From positions 1 through 64,000 of the forward strand of contig CANPZB010000001.1 of NCBI GenBank assembly GCA_947588755.1: a DNA stretch of 64,000 nt, written 5' to 3'. The notes below the pieces were generated by a model. The model was not told the DNA's origin. It ran no database searches and worked only from the letters and a program-made list of their open reading frames with translations. This document shows positions 43,944 through 52,859 of this stretch, piece by piece; position 1 is the stretch's first letter, and every line of letters begins with the position of its first letter. The position numbers and the translations under genes were made by a program. Origin of the DNA: Candidatus Gastranaerophilales bacterium. GTDB taxonomy: Bacteria > Cyanobacteriota > Vampirovibrionia > Gastranaerophilales > Gastranaerophilaceae.

Positions 43944-44374
43944 TGTCCTCCAGAAAAACCATGTCATCCTGAACTTTATCCATGTCATCCTGAACTTGTT
44001 TCAGGATCTTAAACATACATTATATTTGCAAATAGCTATTTTGCATAGGCTATGGTGCGGAATGACACTTTCCCATGTCATGCTGAACCATGTTGTCATC
44101 CTGAACTTGTTTCAGGATCTGAGCCTTATCAAGTCTTTAAATAGAAAAGAAACTAAACCAAAGTCAATCTCCACAACTATGGTCAATAACAAGTCTCTGC
44201 CTGCATTGGAGCAAATCCAAGATGTTTCAGGATTATGTACCAATACCGAATAAATAAGATCCTGAAACAAGTTCAGGATGACATGGTGAGAGTTCAGCAT
44301 GACATGGATGTATTTTGAATAACAAATAAAGAGTAATAAACAGTAATAAATAAATAAAAAGAAAGGAACAAAAA
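43944..44374. repeat. Palindromic repeat cluster upstream of prepilin 2
   Basis: No gene. Several copies of GTCATCCTGAACTTGTTTCA and its complement, plus a 70-bp block starting TTATCAAGTCTTTAAATAG that is shared with 51609 onward. AAAGGAAC before ATG 44375 is the prepilin ribosome site. Open frames here are translations of the repeats (VILNLFQDL). Confidence 0.85.
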
Positions 44375-45313
44375 ATGAAAAAAGAAATTAAAAACGCAAC
44401 GATTTTGGAAAAGACTGTAAGACCCGACAAGGCTCAGATGCTGAAACAAGTTCAGCATGACATGGAGGTAGTTCAGGATGACATGGGGTGGCTCAGGTGT
44501 GGTTTTGGTGCTTTAGCACCCGATAAGGTCTTTTCACCTCTCACTTCTCACCTTTCACCTTCCCACTTTTCACGTAGAGCCGCTTCCCGAATTATTCGGG
44601 TTGTCACGGGAGTAACGTCCCGCTCCACCTCACGGGTTGGGTTCGCTATCGCTCACACGGCACCCTACCGAAAATTCGGTTTCACCCTTGCAGAGGTTTT
44701 AATCACCCTCGGGATAATCGGCGTTGTGGCAGCAATGACCATGCCGACACTTATTGCAAAAATTCAAAGGAATATCTTAAATAATCAGTTTAAAAAGATG
44801 TATTCCGTTTTAACAACAGCTTTTCAAAAAACGAATTTTGAAATGGATTTTTTCAACGGCTGCTATTATATTCAGGGTAAAGGTAGTGCTGCAGATTACT
44901 CAGGTTGCCAAGACTTCTTCTATAATCATCTTTCAAAAAATCTGAATGTTGCAAAAATTTGCGATACAAAGGCTTATGAAAACGGTTGTGCACCCGATTA
45001 CGATTGGAGTAGTTTTCCTTCTGACGGATGTACGGGCGGTTTTACTTCGGATGGTTTAAAGAGTAATGGTGCAATAGTTTTAAATGACGGTAGTATTATA
45101 TATCTGAGCAGTTATATGTTTCCTATGATAGCATCTGATATTAACGGCAAAAAAGGACCTAATAAACCCGGATTTGATGTTTATTCGTATGAAATATACA
45201 GAGTAGGAAGTAATCTCATTTTAAACCCTCCTATTAAGGAAGAACGTTCAATGGTTACACATTGTATGCCTAATGCGGGCGGTGTTCGTTACTATGATGA
45301 AATTATGAAATAG
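44375..45313 (+). CDS. Type IV prepilin-like protein with repeat-filled leader (copy 2)
   Basis: 312 residues. MKKEIKNATILEKTV start shared with prepilin 3, then two in-frame palindromic repeats (MLKQVQHDM, VVQDDM), a variable insert with small palindromes (CCGAATTATTCGG) and finally the cleavage motif KFGFTLAEVLITLG near residue 102. The mature protein has about 210 residues with Cys-rich, low-similarity pilin body (CDTKAYENGCAPDYDWSS). No alternative start exists near the motif. Downstream is a convergent aminotransferase gene. Role: pilin, pseudopilin or minor pilin. Confidence 0.85.
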   Translation: MKKEIKNATILEKTVRPDKAQMLKQVQHDMEVVQDDMGWLRCGFGALAPDKVFSPLTSHLSPSHFSRRAASRIIRVVTGVTSRSTSRVGFAIAHTAPYRKFGFTLAEVLITLGIIGVVAAMTMPTLIAKIQRNILNNQFKKMYSVLTTAFQKTNFEMDFFNGCYYIQGKGSAADYSGCQDFFYNHLSKNLNVAKICDTKAYENGCAPDYDWSSFPSDGCTGGFTSDGLKSNGAIVLNDGSIIYLSSYMFPMIASDINGKKGPNKPGFDVYSYEIYRVGSNLILNPPIKEERSMVTHCMPNAGGVRYYDEIMK

Positions 45314-45322
45314 CATTTTCAA

Positions 45323-46567
45323 CTACTCAAAACGAAATCCGTCTTGTTTTAGTCTGCTTATAACTTCATAGAGTTGTTCTTCCGAGCAGACATAAGACAG
45401 CCGGAAATAACCTTCACCGCCTTCACCGAATGCGTTGCCCGGCACAAGTACTATACCCGAAGTTTTTAAAACATCTTCGCAGAATTCGTACGCCGAATTG
45501 TATTTTGGCGGAACAGGCAGCCACAGGTAAAAAGTAGCATGCGGCACACTGTTTTGAGATATATGCCAGCCGAGTTCTTTAAATCCTTCGACAATTATTT
45601 TTTGCTTTCTTGAATAAGACTTATTGCCTTCTTCAATAAATTTGTCTCCGTCCTCACTGTTTAAATATTCGGCACACGCTTTTTGTAATGCTTTAAATAT
45701 ACCGTTATCAATACTTGATTTACCTTTGCCAAAACGCTGTATAACCTCTTTATTTCCGCAAACCCAGCCGAGACGCCAGCCGGTAACGGCATAAGGCTTT
45801 GAAAAACTGAAAAATTCGACCGCAGTATCTTTTGCACCTTCGATTTCAAATACACTGAACGGCTTTTCTTTTTCGTCAAAGTATAAATCACAGTATGCTG
45901 CATCAGATATTAACAAAATCCCTAATTTTTTACAGAAATCAACACAGCTTTTTACGTAATCTTTTGTTGCCGTTGCTCCGACAGGATTATTAGGATAGTT
46001 AATAATCATAGCCTTTATATTTTCGGGGTTGTAGCCGTCTTTTATAAGATTATTGTATACGGTGTTTAAATCCGGCATATAATTGTTATCAGGTCTTAAG
46101 GGCATAGGATAAGATTTTCCGCCCGAACATTTTACGAATTGAAGGTATGACGCATAACACGGGTCAGGCATAAGAATTATATCTTTTTCAAAATCGTCTT
46201 TTTTAGGTGTGATTAAAAATCTGAAAAGATTTGCTATACCTTCTTTTGAGCCGATAAGTGAAAAGATTTCGGTATCAGGGTCAATATCAACGCCAAACCT
46301 TTTTTTCATTCTTTTTGAGATTGCCTGCCTGTAATATGGTTCACCCTTCGGAGTTGAATATGTATGTATACCGTCCTCATCAAGAATTTGCTTTAAGCGT
46401 TCAATAAGTTCTTTTGGCGGATTATTAGCGGGAGCACCCATTGAAAGTGAAATCGGGGTTCTGTTTTTTGCTTTAAGCTCGGGGGTTAAACGTGTAGTTT
46501 CTTCCTTTAGCTTAAACATTATATATGTATCAAGACTCATGACATCATCATTAAATATATTCTTCAT
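45323..46567 (-). CDS. PLP aminotransferase, LL-diaminopimelate aminotransferase-like
   Basis: 414 residues from ATG 46567 (AAAGGAA 7 bp upstream); an in-frame ATG lies at 46582. Fold-type I class I/II aminotransferase: SMGAPANNPPKELI, PDPCYASY, NYPNNPVGATA, and catalytic Lys in FFSFSKPYAVTGWRLG. The overall pattern suggests DapL-type enzymes (lysine/peptidoglycan pathway, as in cyanobacteria), but aspartate aminotransferase is possible. Downstream of mlaF in the same direction. Confidence 0.82.
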   Translation of the reverse strand: MKNIFNDDVMSLDTYIMFKLKEETTRLTPELKAKNRTPISLSMGAPANNPPKELIERLKQILDEDGIHTYSTPKGEPYYRQAISKRMKKRFGVDIDPDTEIFSLIGSKEGIANLFRFLITPKKDDFEKDIILMPDPCYASYLQFVKCSGGKSYPMPLRPDNNYMPDLNTVYNNLIKDGYNPENIKAMIINYPNNPVGATATKDYVKSCVDFCKKLGILLISDAAYCDLYFDEKEKPFSVFEIEGAKDTAVEFFSFSKPYAVTGWRLGWVCGNKEVIQRFGKGKSSIDNGIFKALQKACAEYLNSEDGDKFIEEGNKSYSRKQKIIVEGFKELGWHISQNSVPHATFYLWLPVPPKYNSAYEFCEDVLKTSGIVLVPGNAFGEGGEGYFRLSYVCSEEQLYEVISRLKQDGFRFE

Positions 46568-46588
46568 AAAAATTCCTTTCAAATTCCG

Positions 46589-47311
46589 CTACTCTGTCAT
46601 CATTTTCATCGGACCTTCTAGAGAAGCCTGCACAAACTGTTTTGTATAATCGTTATCTTGCTTCAACATATCGTCAGGTGTACCTTCAAAAACTATTTTG
46701 CCGTCATAAAGCATTATTACTCTGTCCGCAGTCCTCGTAATCGTTGACATCTGGTGAGTTACAACTACCGATGCCGCATGAGTTTCTTCTTTCAGCCTGA
46801 CTATGTAATCCTCAATTAAGGTCGAAGATATCGGATCCAGACCTGATGTTGGTTCGTCATATAAAATAGAATTAGGCTCGGTAACTATTGCCCTTGCAAA
46901 ACTTACTCTCTTTTGCATGCCGCCTGAAAGTTCAGAGGGAAATTTATCTTCAATTCCTTTCAGACCGACAAGTGCAAGTTTTTCGGTAACAATATTCTTT
47001 ATTTCGTCTTCACTGTATTTATTTCTTAAATCACGTCTTTCATGAAGTGCAAATGCGATGTTATCCGCCACATTCAAAGAATCAAACAGTGCCGAATATT
47101 GAAATACCATTGCTATATCACCTTGAGATGTAATAATTTCCCCGCTGTCAGGCGTTATAAGTCCGCAAATCAATTTTAAAATCGTACTTTTGCCTGAACC
47201 TGAAAACCCGACAACTGCAAGCGTTTCACCGTCATTAACTTTGAAAGATACATCATTTATAACTTTTTTTTCATCAAATGCTTTTATTAAATTTTTTACT
47301 TCTATACTCAT
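46589..47311 (-). CDS. mlaF: ABC transporter ATPase of phospholipid transport
   Basis: 240 residues. Walker A GFSGSGKSTILKLI, signature LSGGMQKRVSFARAI, Walker B ILYDEPTSGLDP and the H-loop VVTHQMS. The downstream neighbour of the MlaE-like permease, 15 bp after it. The pair moves phospholipids between membranes in diderm bacteria. No MlaD (MCE) gene lies in this operon. Confidence 0.93.
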   Translation of the reverse strand: MSIEVKNLIKAFDEKKVINDVSFKVNDGETLAVVGFSGSGKSTILKLICGLITPDSGEIITSQGDIAMVFQYSALFDSLNVADNIAFALHERRDLRNKYSEDEIKNIVTEKLALVGLKGIEDKFPSELSGGMQKRVSFARAIVTEPNSILYDEPTSGLDPISSTLIEDYIVRLKEETHAASVVVTHQMSTITRTADRVIMLYDGKIVFEGTPDDMLKQDNDYTKQFVQASLEGPMKMMTE

Positions 47312-47326
47312 AAACCTGCCTTTATA

Positions 47327-48136
47327 TTAAAAGAAAAATATCATTGCGAATATCATATCAATTATAACTATTGCTACAAAAGACCATACAACCGCCTTTG
47401 TAGTAGCTTCACCTACGCCTTTTGCACCGCCCGATGCATAATATCCGCAAGAACAGCTTATTAATGCGATTATACCGCCAAAGCACAGCGATTTTAAAAG
47501 ACTTACGCTTAAATCTTTCATGTAAATCCCAAGCCATGCGGAATCAAAAAATGCTCTGTATCCCAGATTTGCCGTTAAATCGGATGTTACGGCACCCGCA
47601 AGCACTCCGAATGCCGATGCCAATATAACTACAAAAGGCATCATAATCATTCCCGAGAGAACCCGCGGTACAAATAAATATCTTATCGGTTCAACTTTTA
47701 ATACTTTTATTGCATCTATTTGCTCGGTGACACGCATTGTTGCTATTTCAGATGCCATAGATGAACCTATCATTGATATTATTGCAAAACCTGACATTAT
47801 AGAACCGAGTTCCCGTACAATAAGAATAGACATTAAAAGTCCCACAAAGTTGCCGCCGCCCTGTTTTACCATTTCGCCCGCTACCTGTGAAGATACAATT
47901 ACAGAGGTCATGCCGACTATTGATAATGTTATCGGTAACGAACTTACTCCGAAACGGTCGCATTGATATATAAGTTCTTTTAAATTTATTGCCCCCGAAA
48001 ATATTTGCTTTATTACTTCCAAACCGTTAAGAGTAATTTTTCCGAGAGTATCAAAAAAATCAATTGATTCTTCGTATATTCCGCTAAATATTTTATATGT
48101 GGCTGACTGCCTGTAATATTTTTGTAAACCGTTCAT
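47327..48136 (-). CDS. mlaE: MlaE-family phospholipid ABC permease
   Basis: 269 residues, five or so membrane spans. LPITLSIVGMTSVIVSSQVA, IVRELGSIMSGFAIISMIGSS split over the conserved core, EIATMRVTEQIDAIKVLKV (the coupling helix) and a final CGYYASGGAKGVGEATTKAV are MlaE hallmarks. Inner-membrane permease of the MlaFE complex; also similar to plant TGD1. Supports an outer membrane in this organism. Confidence 0.94.
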   Translation of the reverse strand: MNGLQKYYRQSATYKIFSGIYEESIDFFDTLGKITLNGLEVIKQIFSGAINLKELIYQCDRFGVSSLPITLSIVGMTSVIVSSQVAGEMVKQGGGNFVGLLMSILIVRELGSIMSGFAIISMIGSSMASEIATMRVTEQIDAIKVLKVEPIRYLFVPRVLSGMIMMPFVVILASAFGVLAGAVTSDLTANLGYRAFFDSAWLGIYMKDLSVSLLKSLCFGGIIALISCSCGYYASGGAKGVGEATTKAVVWSFVAIVIIDMIFAMIFFF

Positions 48137-48174
48137 TACTTAATTGTATAAAATAATTGCAATTTGTGCAAATG

Positions 48175-49491
48175 TTAACTGTCTAAATCATATATAACAC
48201 ATCTTAATATTGCTGCCATTGTCCAAAAAACGAATTGGATTTGCGGTCTGAAAAATACCGTATCAACCATTCCGTGAACACATACTGCAACAATTGAAAT
48301 TAATCCCGCAGAAACAAATATAACATCCTTAACTTTATTCGAAGATATTATATATTTGACAGCGTCATGTATAAGTATAAATAAATATCCCAAAAATGCG
48401 GCAAGTGCAAAAATACCGCTTTCTACAGCCGTTTCAAGAAATATATTGTATGCACTTAAAGCATCAAAACCCGTTTTCATATATAAACCGTATATTTCAC
48501 GAAAATTTTTATTTCCTATTCCGATACCCAGCAACCAGTTGTCTTTGAACATTTCAACAGACGAGTGATAAACATTAAATCTGAAAGAGTTCGAGGAATC
48601 CCGACGCATTGCAAAAATTGACAGAACTCTAGCTCTGAGTGAAGAAACAAATAACAATGCGGTAGTGATTGCAAGTATAACAAATCCGATTAACGAACAA
48701 TATATTTTTTTGTAATTTTCCCACAGATATTTTGCCGAAACTAAAAATATACCCGCAAGAATTGTTATCATGCCCATATAAGCACCCCTGCAGCCCGTTA
48801 AAACCAGACCGACAAGGCTTAACATACCGCCCGTTAACCATAATGCGGATTTTTTGTAATGTTTTTGAACAATATTGTAAGCAGACATTGCAAATAAAGC
48901 CGGAACGGCAGCCGTAAAATATCCGCCCATAAGATTGGGATTATAAGGCTTTAAAGTTCCGTATACACGAGTCATTATTTGTTCGGGATTTAATGATGAA
49001 ATATCCTGCCATGTTGATATTTCTTCAACATGAGAAAAATTCTGCATTATTGCCGTTAAACTTTCAAATCCCGCACACAAACCTATAACCGATATTATGC
49101 AGGGAATATGATGTTTGTTATTTTTTAAATATGAAACTAATGAGCCGTAAAAACCCATATAAGTTAAAGTCTTTACAAAGCCTTTCAAACTTAATGAAAA
49201 CAGACTAGAACCGCCCAAACTTATTATTACAAACATAAAATAAGCCAAAAGCCACAGTTCTGGTTTTGTTATATCAAGCTTTTGCCCGGGTACGAAAATC
49301 AGTTTTATCAGCGTTAAAAATATTGTAATTAATGCAATAAATCCGATTATATCTGATGACATAAACAAAGATGATATATAAACACAAAGTATTGATACAA
49401 AAACAAGTTTATCTATATTTTGTATAAATAGACTGTTTCTGTAAATAAAGTTAAATTTGATTTGTGTAAAATTAAAAACTCTGTTAAACAT
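48175..49491 (-). CDS. O-antigen ligase/polymerase family membrane protein
   Basis: 438 residues, about a dozen hydrophobic segments and one larger outer loop near 320-350 with the Wzy_C-like pattern RFNVYHSSVEMFKDNWLLGIGIGNK (split). It ligates or polymerises a surface polysaccharide. Overlaps the DUF4330 gene by 8 bp. WaaL and Wzy cannot be told apart by eye. Context with an rfaE-type kinase hints at LPS. Confidence 0.85.
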   Translation of the reverse strand: MFNRVFNFTQIKFNFIYRNSLFIQNIDKLVFVSILCVYISSLFMSSDIIGFIALITIFLTLIKLIFVPGQKLDITKPELWLLAYFMFVIISLGGSSLFSLSLKGFVKTLTYMGFYGSLVSYLKNNKHHIPCIISVIGLCAGFESLTAIMQNFSHVEEISTWQDISSLNPEQIMTRVYGTLKPYNPNLMGGYFTAAVPALFAMSAYNIVQKHYKKSALWLTGGMLSLVGLVLTGCRGAYMGMITILAGIFLVSAKYLWENYKKIYCSLIGFVILAITTALLFVSSLRARVLSIFAMRRDSSNSFRFNVYHSSVEMFKDNWLLGIGIGNKNFREIYGLYMKTGFDALSAYNIFLETAVESGIFALAAFLGYLFILIHDAVKYIISSNKVKDVIFVSAGLISIVAVCVHGMVDTVFFRPQIQFVFWTMAAILRCVIYDLDS

Positions 49492-50047
49492 TGTCCGCTT
49501 TATTTAATGATTTATTCAACTCATCATCGTCGGTAATCTGCATTACTCTCAGGTCCGAAACCGTTCCCGTAAATTTGTAATCCCTGCCTTCAAGCGTAAT
49601 AGGCAGCCCAACTTTAATTTTATTACCGCCAACAACCGCACCGTCCTTGGTAATTTTAGCGGTGTCCGTCAAAGTTACCGTCACATCATACATATTTGCT
49701 TGAGAAACGTCATCAACTATCATTACTTTATTTGCTTTTAGTACGGGTAAAACTACTTTTTTCCGTTCGATTTTTACATCAACAATATCCAAATCGCTGT
49801 ATGGAACATTTCTTATGCTTATAAAAGTTTTTTCGTTGGGTTTTATCGGTAAATCGCTGCCTGTATAAGTTATACCGCGAATAAATATCTGAAAAGATAT
49901 TTTTGAAGTCGCTTCAATTTGTTCCGAAGCCGTCTGTCTGAAATCTTTAGCTGTTAAAAATCCCACAATAAGTGCAATAATTACCCCTGATACAATTATT
50001 AAATCAACAGGTCTTATTTTTTTTAAAATTTCTTTAAATTTTTCCAT
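49484..50047 (-). CDS. DUF4330 family membrane-anchored protein
   Basis: 187 residues: one N-terminal membrane span (about 14-33, VDLIIVSGVIIALIVGFLTA) and a beta-rich periplasmic domain. The layout and RPVDLIIV start match DUF4330 proteins of Cyanobacteria. Coupled to the O-antigen ligase gene (8-bp overlap), so an envelope-glycan role is likely. Reaction unknown. Confidence 0.78.
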   Translation of the reverse strand: MEKFKEILKKIRPVDLIIVSGVIIALIVGFLTAKDFRQTASEQIEATSKISFQIFIRGITYTGSDLPIKPNEKTFISIRNVPYSDLDIVDVKIERKKVVLPVLKANKVMIVDDVSQANMYDVTVTLTDTAKITKDGAVVGGNKIKVGLPITLEGRDYKFTGTVSDLRVMQITDDDELNKSLNKADNV

Positions 50048-50071
50048 ATATCTCTCCTTGTTAGAATTTTT

Positions 50072-51076
50072 TTACAATTCTTTAACCGCATTGAGCAATT
50101 CATCAATTGTTGTAACCGCACAACCGAATTGTTTAACGACTAAACTTGCGGCAATGTTTCCGATAATTGCGGCATAAGCTGCGTCAGCACCTGCTGCAAG
50201 TGCCAAAGTGTATACAGCCGTAACGGTATCACCCGCACCCGTTACGTCAAATACTTCCGATTTATTGAAAACGGGGATTTTTGTGTAATTTTTATTCGGT
50301 CTTGTTACAAACATTCCGTCAGCCCCGCAGGTAATTAGTATTGATTTAGCATTTGTTTGTTCAAGCAGTTTATCGCCTGCCAGTTTTAAATCATCTTCGT
50401 TGTTAATTGCAAAACCGACAGATTTTTGCGTATCAGGAAGATTTGGGGTCATAGACGTGATGTTTTTATAAAATTCAAGATTTTTCTGTGCATCCGCGAC
50501 TACAATTTTATTATATTTATTTGCCAATTCTATAGTTTTTTGGATAATAGCAGGTGTTAAAGCACCTATATGATAATCGGAAAGAATTACGGCATCGTGA
50601 AGCGGCAAAGCTTTCTCAATGTTTTTTAAAACTTTTTCTTCGGTACTTTCTGACAAAAAACCGTCGGTTTGTCTGTCTATTCTGACAATTTGCTGGGTAA
50701 TTGATGTAGTTATTGAGCCTGAAATACGTGTCTTGGTGGTAGTTTTCCGGGAGGAGTCCGTAACAATGTACTCACAGTTAACGTTTGCATTTTTAAAAGT
50801 CTCTTTAAGCTGTCCTGCCTGAAAATCATCACCGCATACCCCGATAACGGAAACTTTACCGCCGTTGAGTGAAGCTGCGTTATGAGCGGCGTTTGAAGCT
50901 GCACCGAGGATAAGTTTTGTATTGCTGTGACGTAAAATCAGAACGGGGGCTTCTCTTGAAATGCGTTCGGCATTACCGTAAACCATTTCATCCAACGCTA
51001 AATCACCAATAACCAATACTTTCGGCTCTGTAAGTTTTTTTATATAATTAACAAGCTGTTCTCTGTTTATATACAT
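50072..51076 (-). CDS. D-glycero-beta-D-manno-heptose-7-phosphate kinase (RfaE domain I)
   Basis: 334 residues from ATG 51076 (GAGGAAG 5-6 bp upstream); a longer frame starts at 51106. PfkB/ribokinase fold: VLVIGDLALDEMVYGNAERISREAPV (split), GAASNAAHNAASLNG, DYHIGALTP and anion hole FDVTGAGDTV. Only the kinase half of HldE is present; the adenylyltransferase must be separate. It points to heptose-containing LPS. First gene of the operon with DUF4330 and O-antigen ligase. Confidence 0.88.
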   Translation of the reverse strand: MYINREQLVNYIKKLTEPKVLVIGDLALDEMVYGNAERISREAPVLILRHSNTKLILGAASNAAHNAASLNGGKVSVIGVCGDDFQAGQLKETFKNANVNCEYIVTDSSRKTTTKTRISGSITTSITQQIVRIDRQTDGFLSESTEEKVLKNIEKALPLHDAVILSDYHIGALTPAIIQKTIELANKYNKIVVADAQKNLEFYKNITSMTPNLPDTQKSVGFAINNEDDLKLAGDKLLEQTNAKSILITCGADGMFVTRPNKNYTKIPVFNKSEVFDVTGAGDTVTAVYTLALAAGADAAYAAIIGNIAASLVVKQFGCAVTTIDELLNAVKEL

Positions 51077-51106
51077 AAAAACTTCCTCGTAAGGATATGC
51101 TATCAC

Positions 51107-51164
51107 AAATATAAAAAAAATAAAAATTAAATAAACTGTTAAGTAATAAGCATAAAAATTTATC
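51107..51164. other. Short intergenic stretch before the leader promoter
   Basis: A/T-rich, nothing recognised apart from possible promoter elements for the divergent kinase operon. Confidence 0.3.
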
Positions 51165-51193
51165 TTGACAAAAGTTAAAGAAAATGTTAGAAT
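51165..51193 (+). promoter_or_regulatory. Strong promoter before the prepilin 3 leader cassette
   Basis: TTGACA (51165-51170), 17-bp spacer, TAGAAT (51188-51193) with a TG extended -10. The promoter block matches 43737. Confidence 0.75.
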
Positions 51194-51233
51194 TCGTGTG
51201 TAAATGGGAATAATAGAAATAGGGGGTCATGAA

Positions 51234-51278
51234 ATGGCAGATGTAGAGATTAAAAACGGACAAGCGGGGGGGGGGTAA
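51234..51278 (+). CDS. Leader mini-ORF ending in a G10 tract (copy 2)
   Basis: 14 codons (MADVEIKNGQAGGG) then TAA, with AGGGGG 8 bp before the ATG. The last four codons read a run of ten G (51266-51275). A G11 or G8 variant would enter the frame that stays open to 51766. Its peptide differs from copy 1 except for the Gly tail, so the tract and stop context rather than the peptide are conserved. Confidence 0.45.
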   Translation: MADVEIKNGQAGGG

Positions 51279-51860
51279 ACCGCTCATACCAAAGGTTTTG
51301 GCGATTTTTTAATTTTTTATTAAGCCCCGAAAGTTTGGATTTTCGTTCTGTCATCCTGAACCCACTCCATGTCATCCTGAACTTGCGGATTTGCGGACGG
51401 ACGGAGTGTAAACGAGTCCGGATAGCGAACAGATTGAGCATACTGTGGCAAAGCCACAAATGCGAAACTCTGCGAGCGTGGAGCAAATCCAAGATGTTTC
51501 AGGATCTTTGTATTATGACTCTGAACCTTAGTTCTGTCATGTCAGCACACTGTCCTGTTATGCATAACCCTCCCCATGTCATGCTGAACTTGTTTCAGCA
51601 TCTGAGCCTTATCAAGTTTTTAAATAGAAAAGAAACTAAACCAAAGTCAATGTCCACAACTATGGTAAATAACAGTTCCTGCACGCATTGGAACAAATCC
51701 AAGACGTTTCAGGATCTTATTTTTCGATACTTGTACATACAAGACCCTGAAACGAGTTCAGGGTGACATGTGCGTTCAGGATGACATGGTGAGAGTTCAG
51801 CATGACATGTGTAGTTATAGTTTTCAATAAAGAGTAATAAATAAAAGAAAGGAACAAAAA
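51266..51860. repeat. G10/hairpin cassette and palindromic repeats upstream of prepilin 3
   Basis: Parallels 43861-44374: G10, CCAAAGGTTTTGG hairpin with T runs, CATCCTGAAC-type palindromes, and the TTATCAAGTTTTTAAATAG block. It also carries a 110-bp palindromic unit (51385-51494) found inverted at 53247-53357. No real gene; AAAGGAAC before 51861 is the prepilin ribosome site. Confidence 0.85.
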
Positions 51861-52763
51861 ATGAAAAAAGAAATTAAAAACGCAACGATTTTAGAAAAAA
51901 CCGTGAGACGTGAAAATGGTAAGATCCTGAAACGAGTTCAGGATGACATGGGGTGGTTTAGGTGTGGTCTTTCTGGTGCTTTAGCACCCGAAAAGAACTT
52001 TTCACTTCTCACATTTCACTTTTCACCTTCTCACTTTTCACGAAAATTCGGTTTCACCTTGGCAGAAGGTGCTACGCACGTAGTCCGGCAACACAACAAA
52101 CGTAAATTCGCGTTCACATTGGCAGAGGTCTTAATCACCCTCGGGATTATTGGCGTTGTGGCGGCAATGACTTTGCCGTCATTAATTCAAAAATATCAGG
52201 AACAAGTTACCGTTAACAAAGTCAAAAAGTTTTATTCTTTAATGTCACAAGCTATTCAATGTGCTTCCGTAGACAACGGCATGCCTGATGAATGGAATTT
52301 GCCTCCGCTTTCGGTTAAAAGTTTATATAATTATTTAAAACCGAGTTTAAAAATAGCCAAGGACTGTATTCAAGGCAGTAATGACAATTGTGTCCCAAAT
52401 TATAATTTTTCTTTCAAATCGCTCAACGGAAATAATTATCCTGTTAGTCACAAAAGTTCGTATTATGGAAAACTGATACTTGCCGACGGTTCACTTTTTT
52501 GGTTCAGAACATCAAATGGTGGTGGCTGTAAAGATATTGATGCAGGTTATAATGATGTTTGTGCATTATTCTTGTATGATTCAAATGCAGCCAAAGCACC
52601 TAACACATTAGGAAAGGATATATTTTCATTTGTTCTCAGACCTTACGGTTTGTTTCCTCATAATAATGACGATTGTTATAAGGATTCCGGCGGTTGGGGA
52701 TGTGCGAGATATATATTAGAACATGGCAACATGGATTATCCAAAAACTAAGCAAACAAACTAA
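51861..52763 (+). CDS. Type IV prepilin-like protein with duplicated cleavage motif (copy 3)
   Basis: 300 residues. Same first codons as prepilin 2, an in-frame palindromic repeat (ILKRVQDDM), then the prepilin motif twice: a broken copy KFGFTLAEGATH and, 17 residues on, the full KFAFTLAEVLITLGIIGVV near residue 83. Only the second has the hydrophobic helix. The mature body is Cys-rich (CIQGSNDNC, GGGCKDI, DDCYKDSGGWGC). It ends about 60 bp before the promoter of an RNA gene. Pilin or minor pilin role inferred. Confidence 0.85.
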   Translation: MKKEIKNATILEKTVRRENGKILKRVQDDMGWFRCGLSGALAPEKNFSLLTFHFSPSHFSRKFGFTLAEGATHVVRQHNKRKFAFTLAEVLITLGIIGVVAAMTLPSLIQKYQEQVTVNKVKKFYSLMSQAIQCASVDNGMPDEWNLPPLSVKSLYNYLKPSLKIAKDCIQGSNDNCVPNYNFSFKSLNGNNYPVSHKSSYYGKLILADGSLFWFRTSNGGGCKDIDAGYNDVCALFLYDSNAAKAPNTLGKDIFSFVLRPYGLFPHNNDDCYKDSGGWGCARYILEHGNMDYPKTKQTN

Positions 52764-52824
52764 TGTTATAAGGTCTTTGTTTTTGCCGAATATATATCTC
52801 TCATTAACAATTGTTACATAGGGA

Positions 52825-52853
52825 TTGAAATTTATTTCTAAATAAGGTATAAT
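52825..52853 (+). promoter_or_regulatory. Promoter of the structured RNA
   Basis: TTGAAA (52825-52830), 17-bp spacer, TATAAT (52848-52853), placing a start near 52860. Confidence 0.7.
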
Positions 52854-52859
52854 AGAATT

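Noticed and set aside
43930-44253. Open frame of 107 codons before prepilin 2
   Set aside because: Translation of the same repeats; no ribosome site, no conserved protein content.
51335-51766. Open frame of 143 codons before prepilin 3
   Set aside because: It starts at TTG and is made of translated palindromic repeats (VILNLFQ...). Kept only as the frame reached by slippage in the G10 tract.
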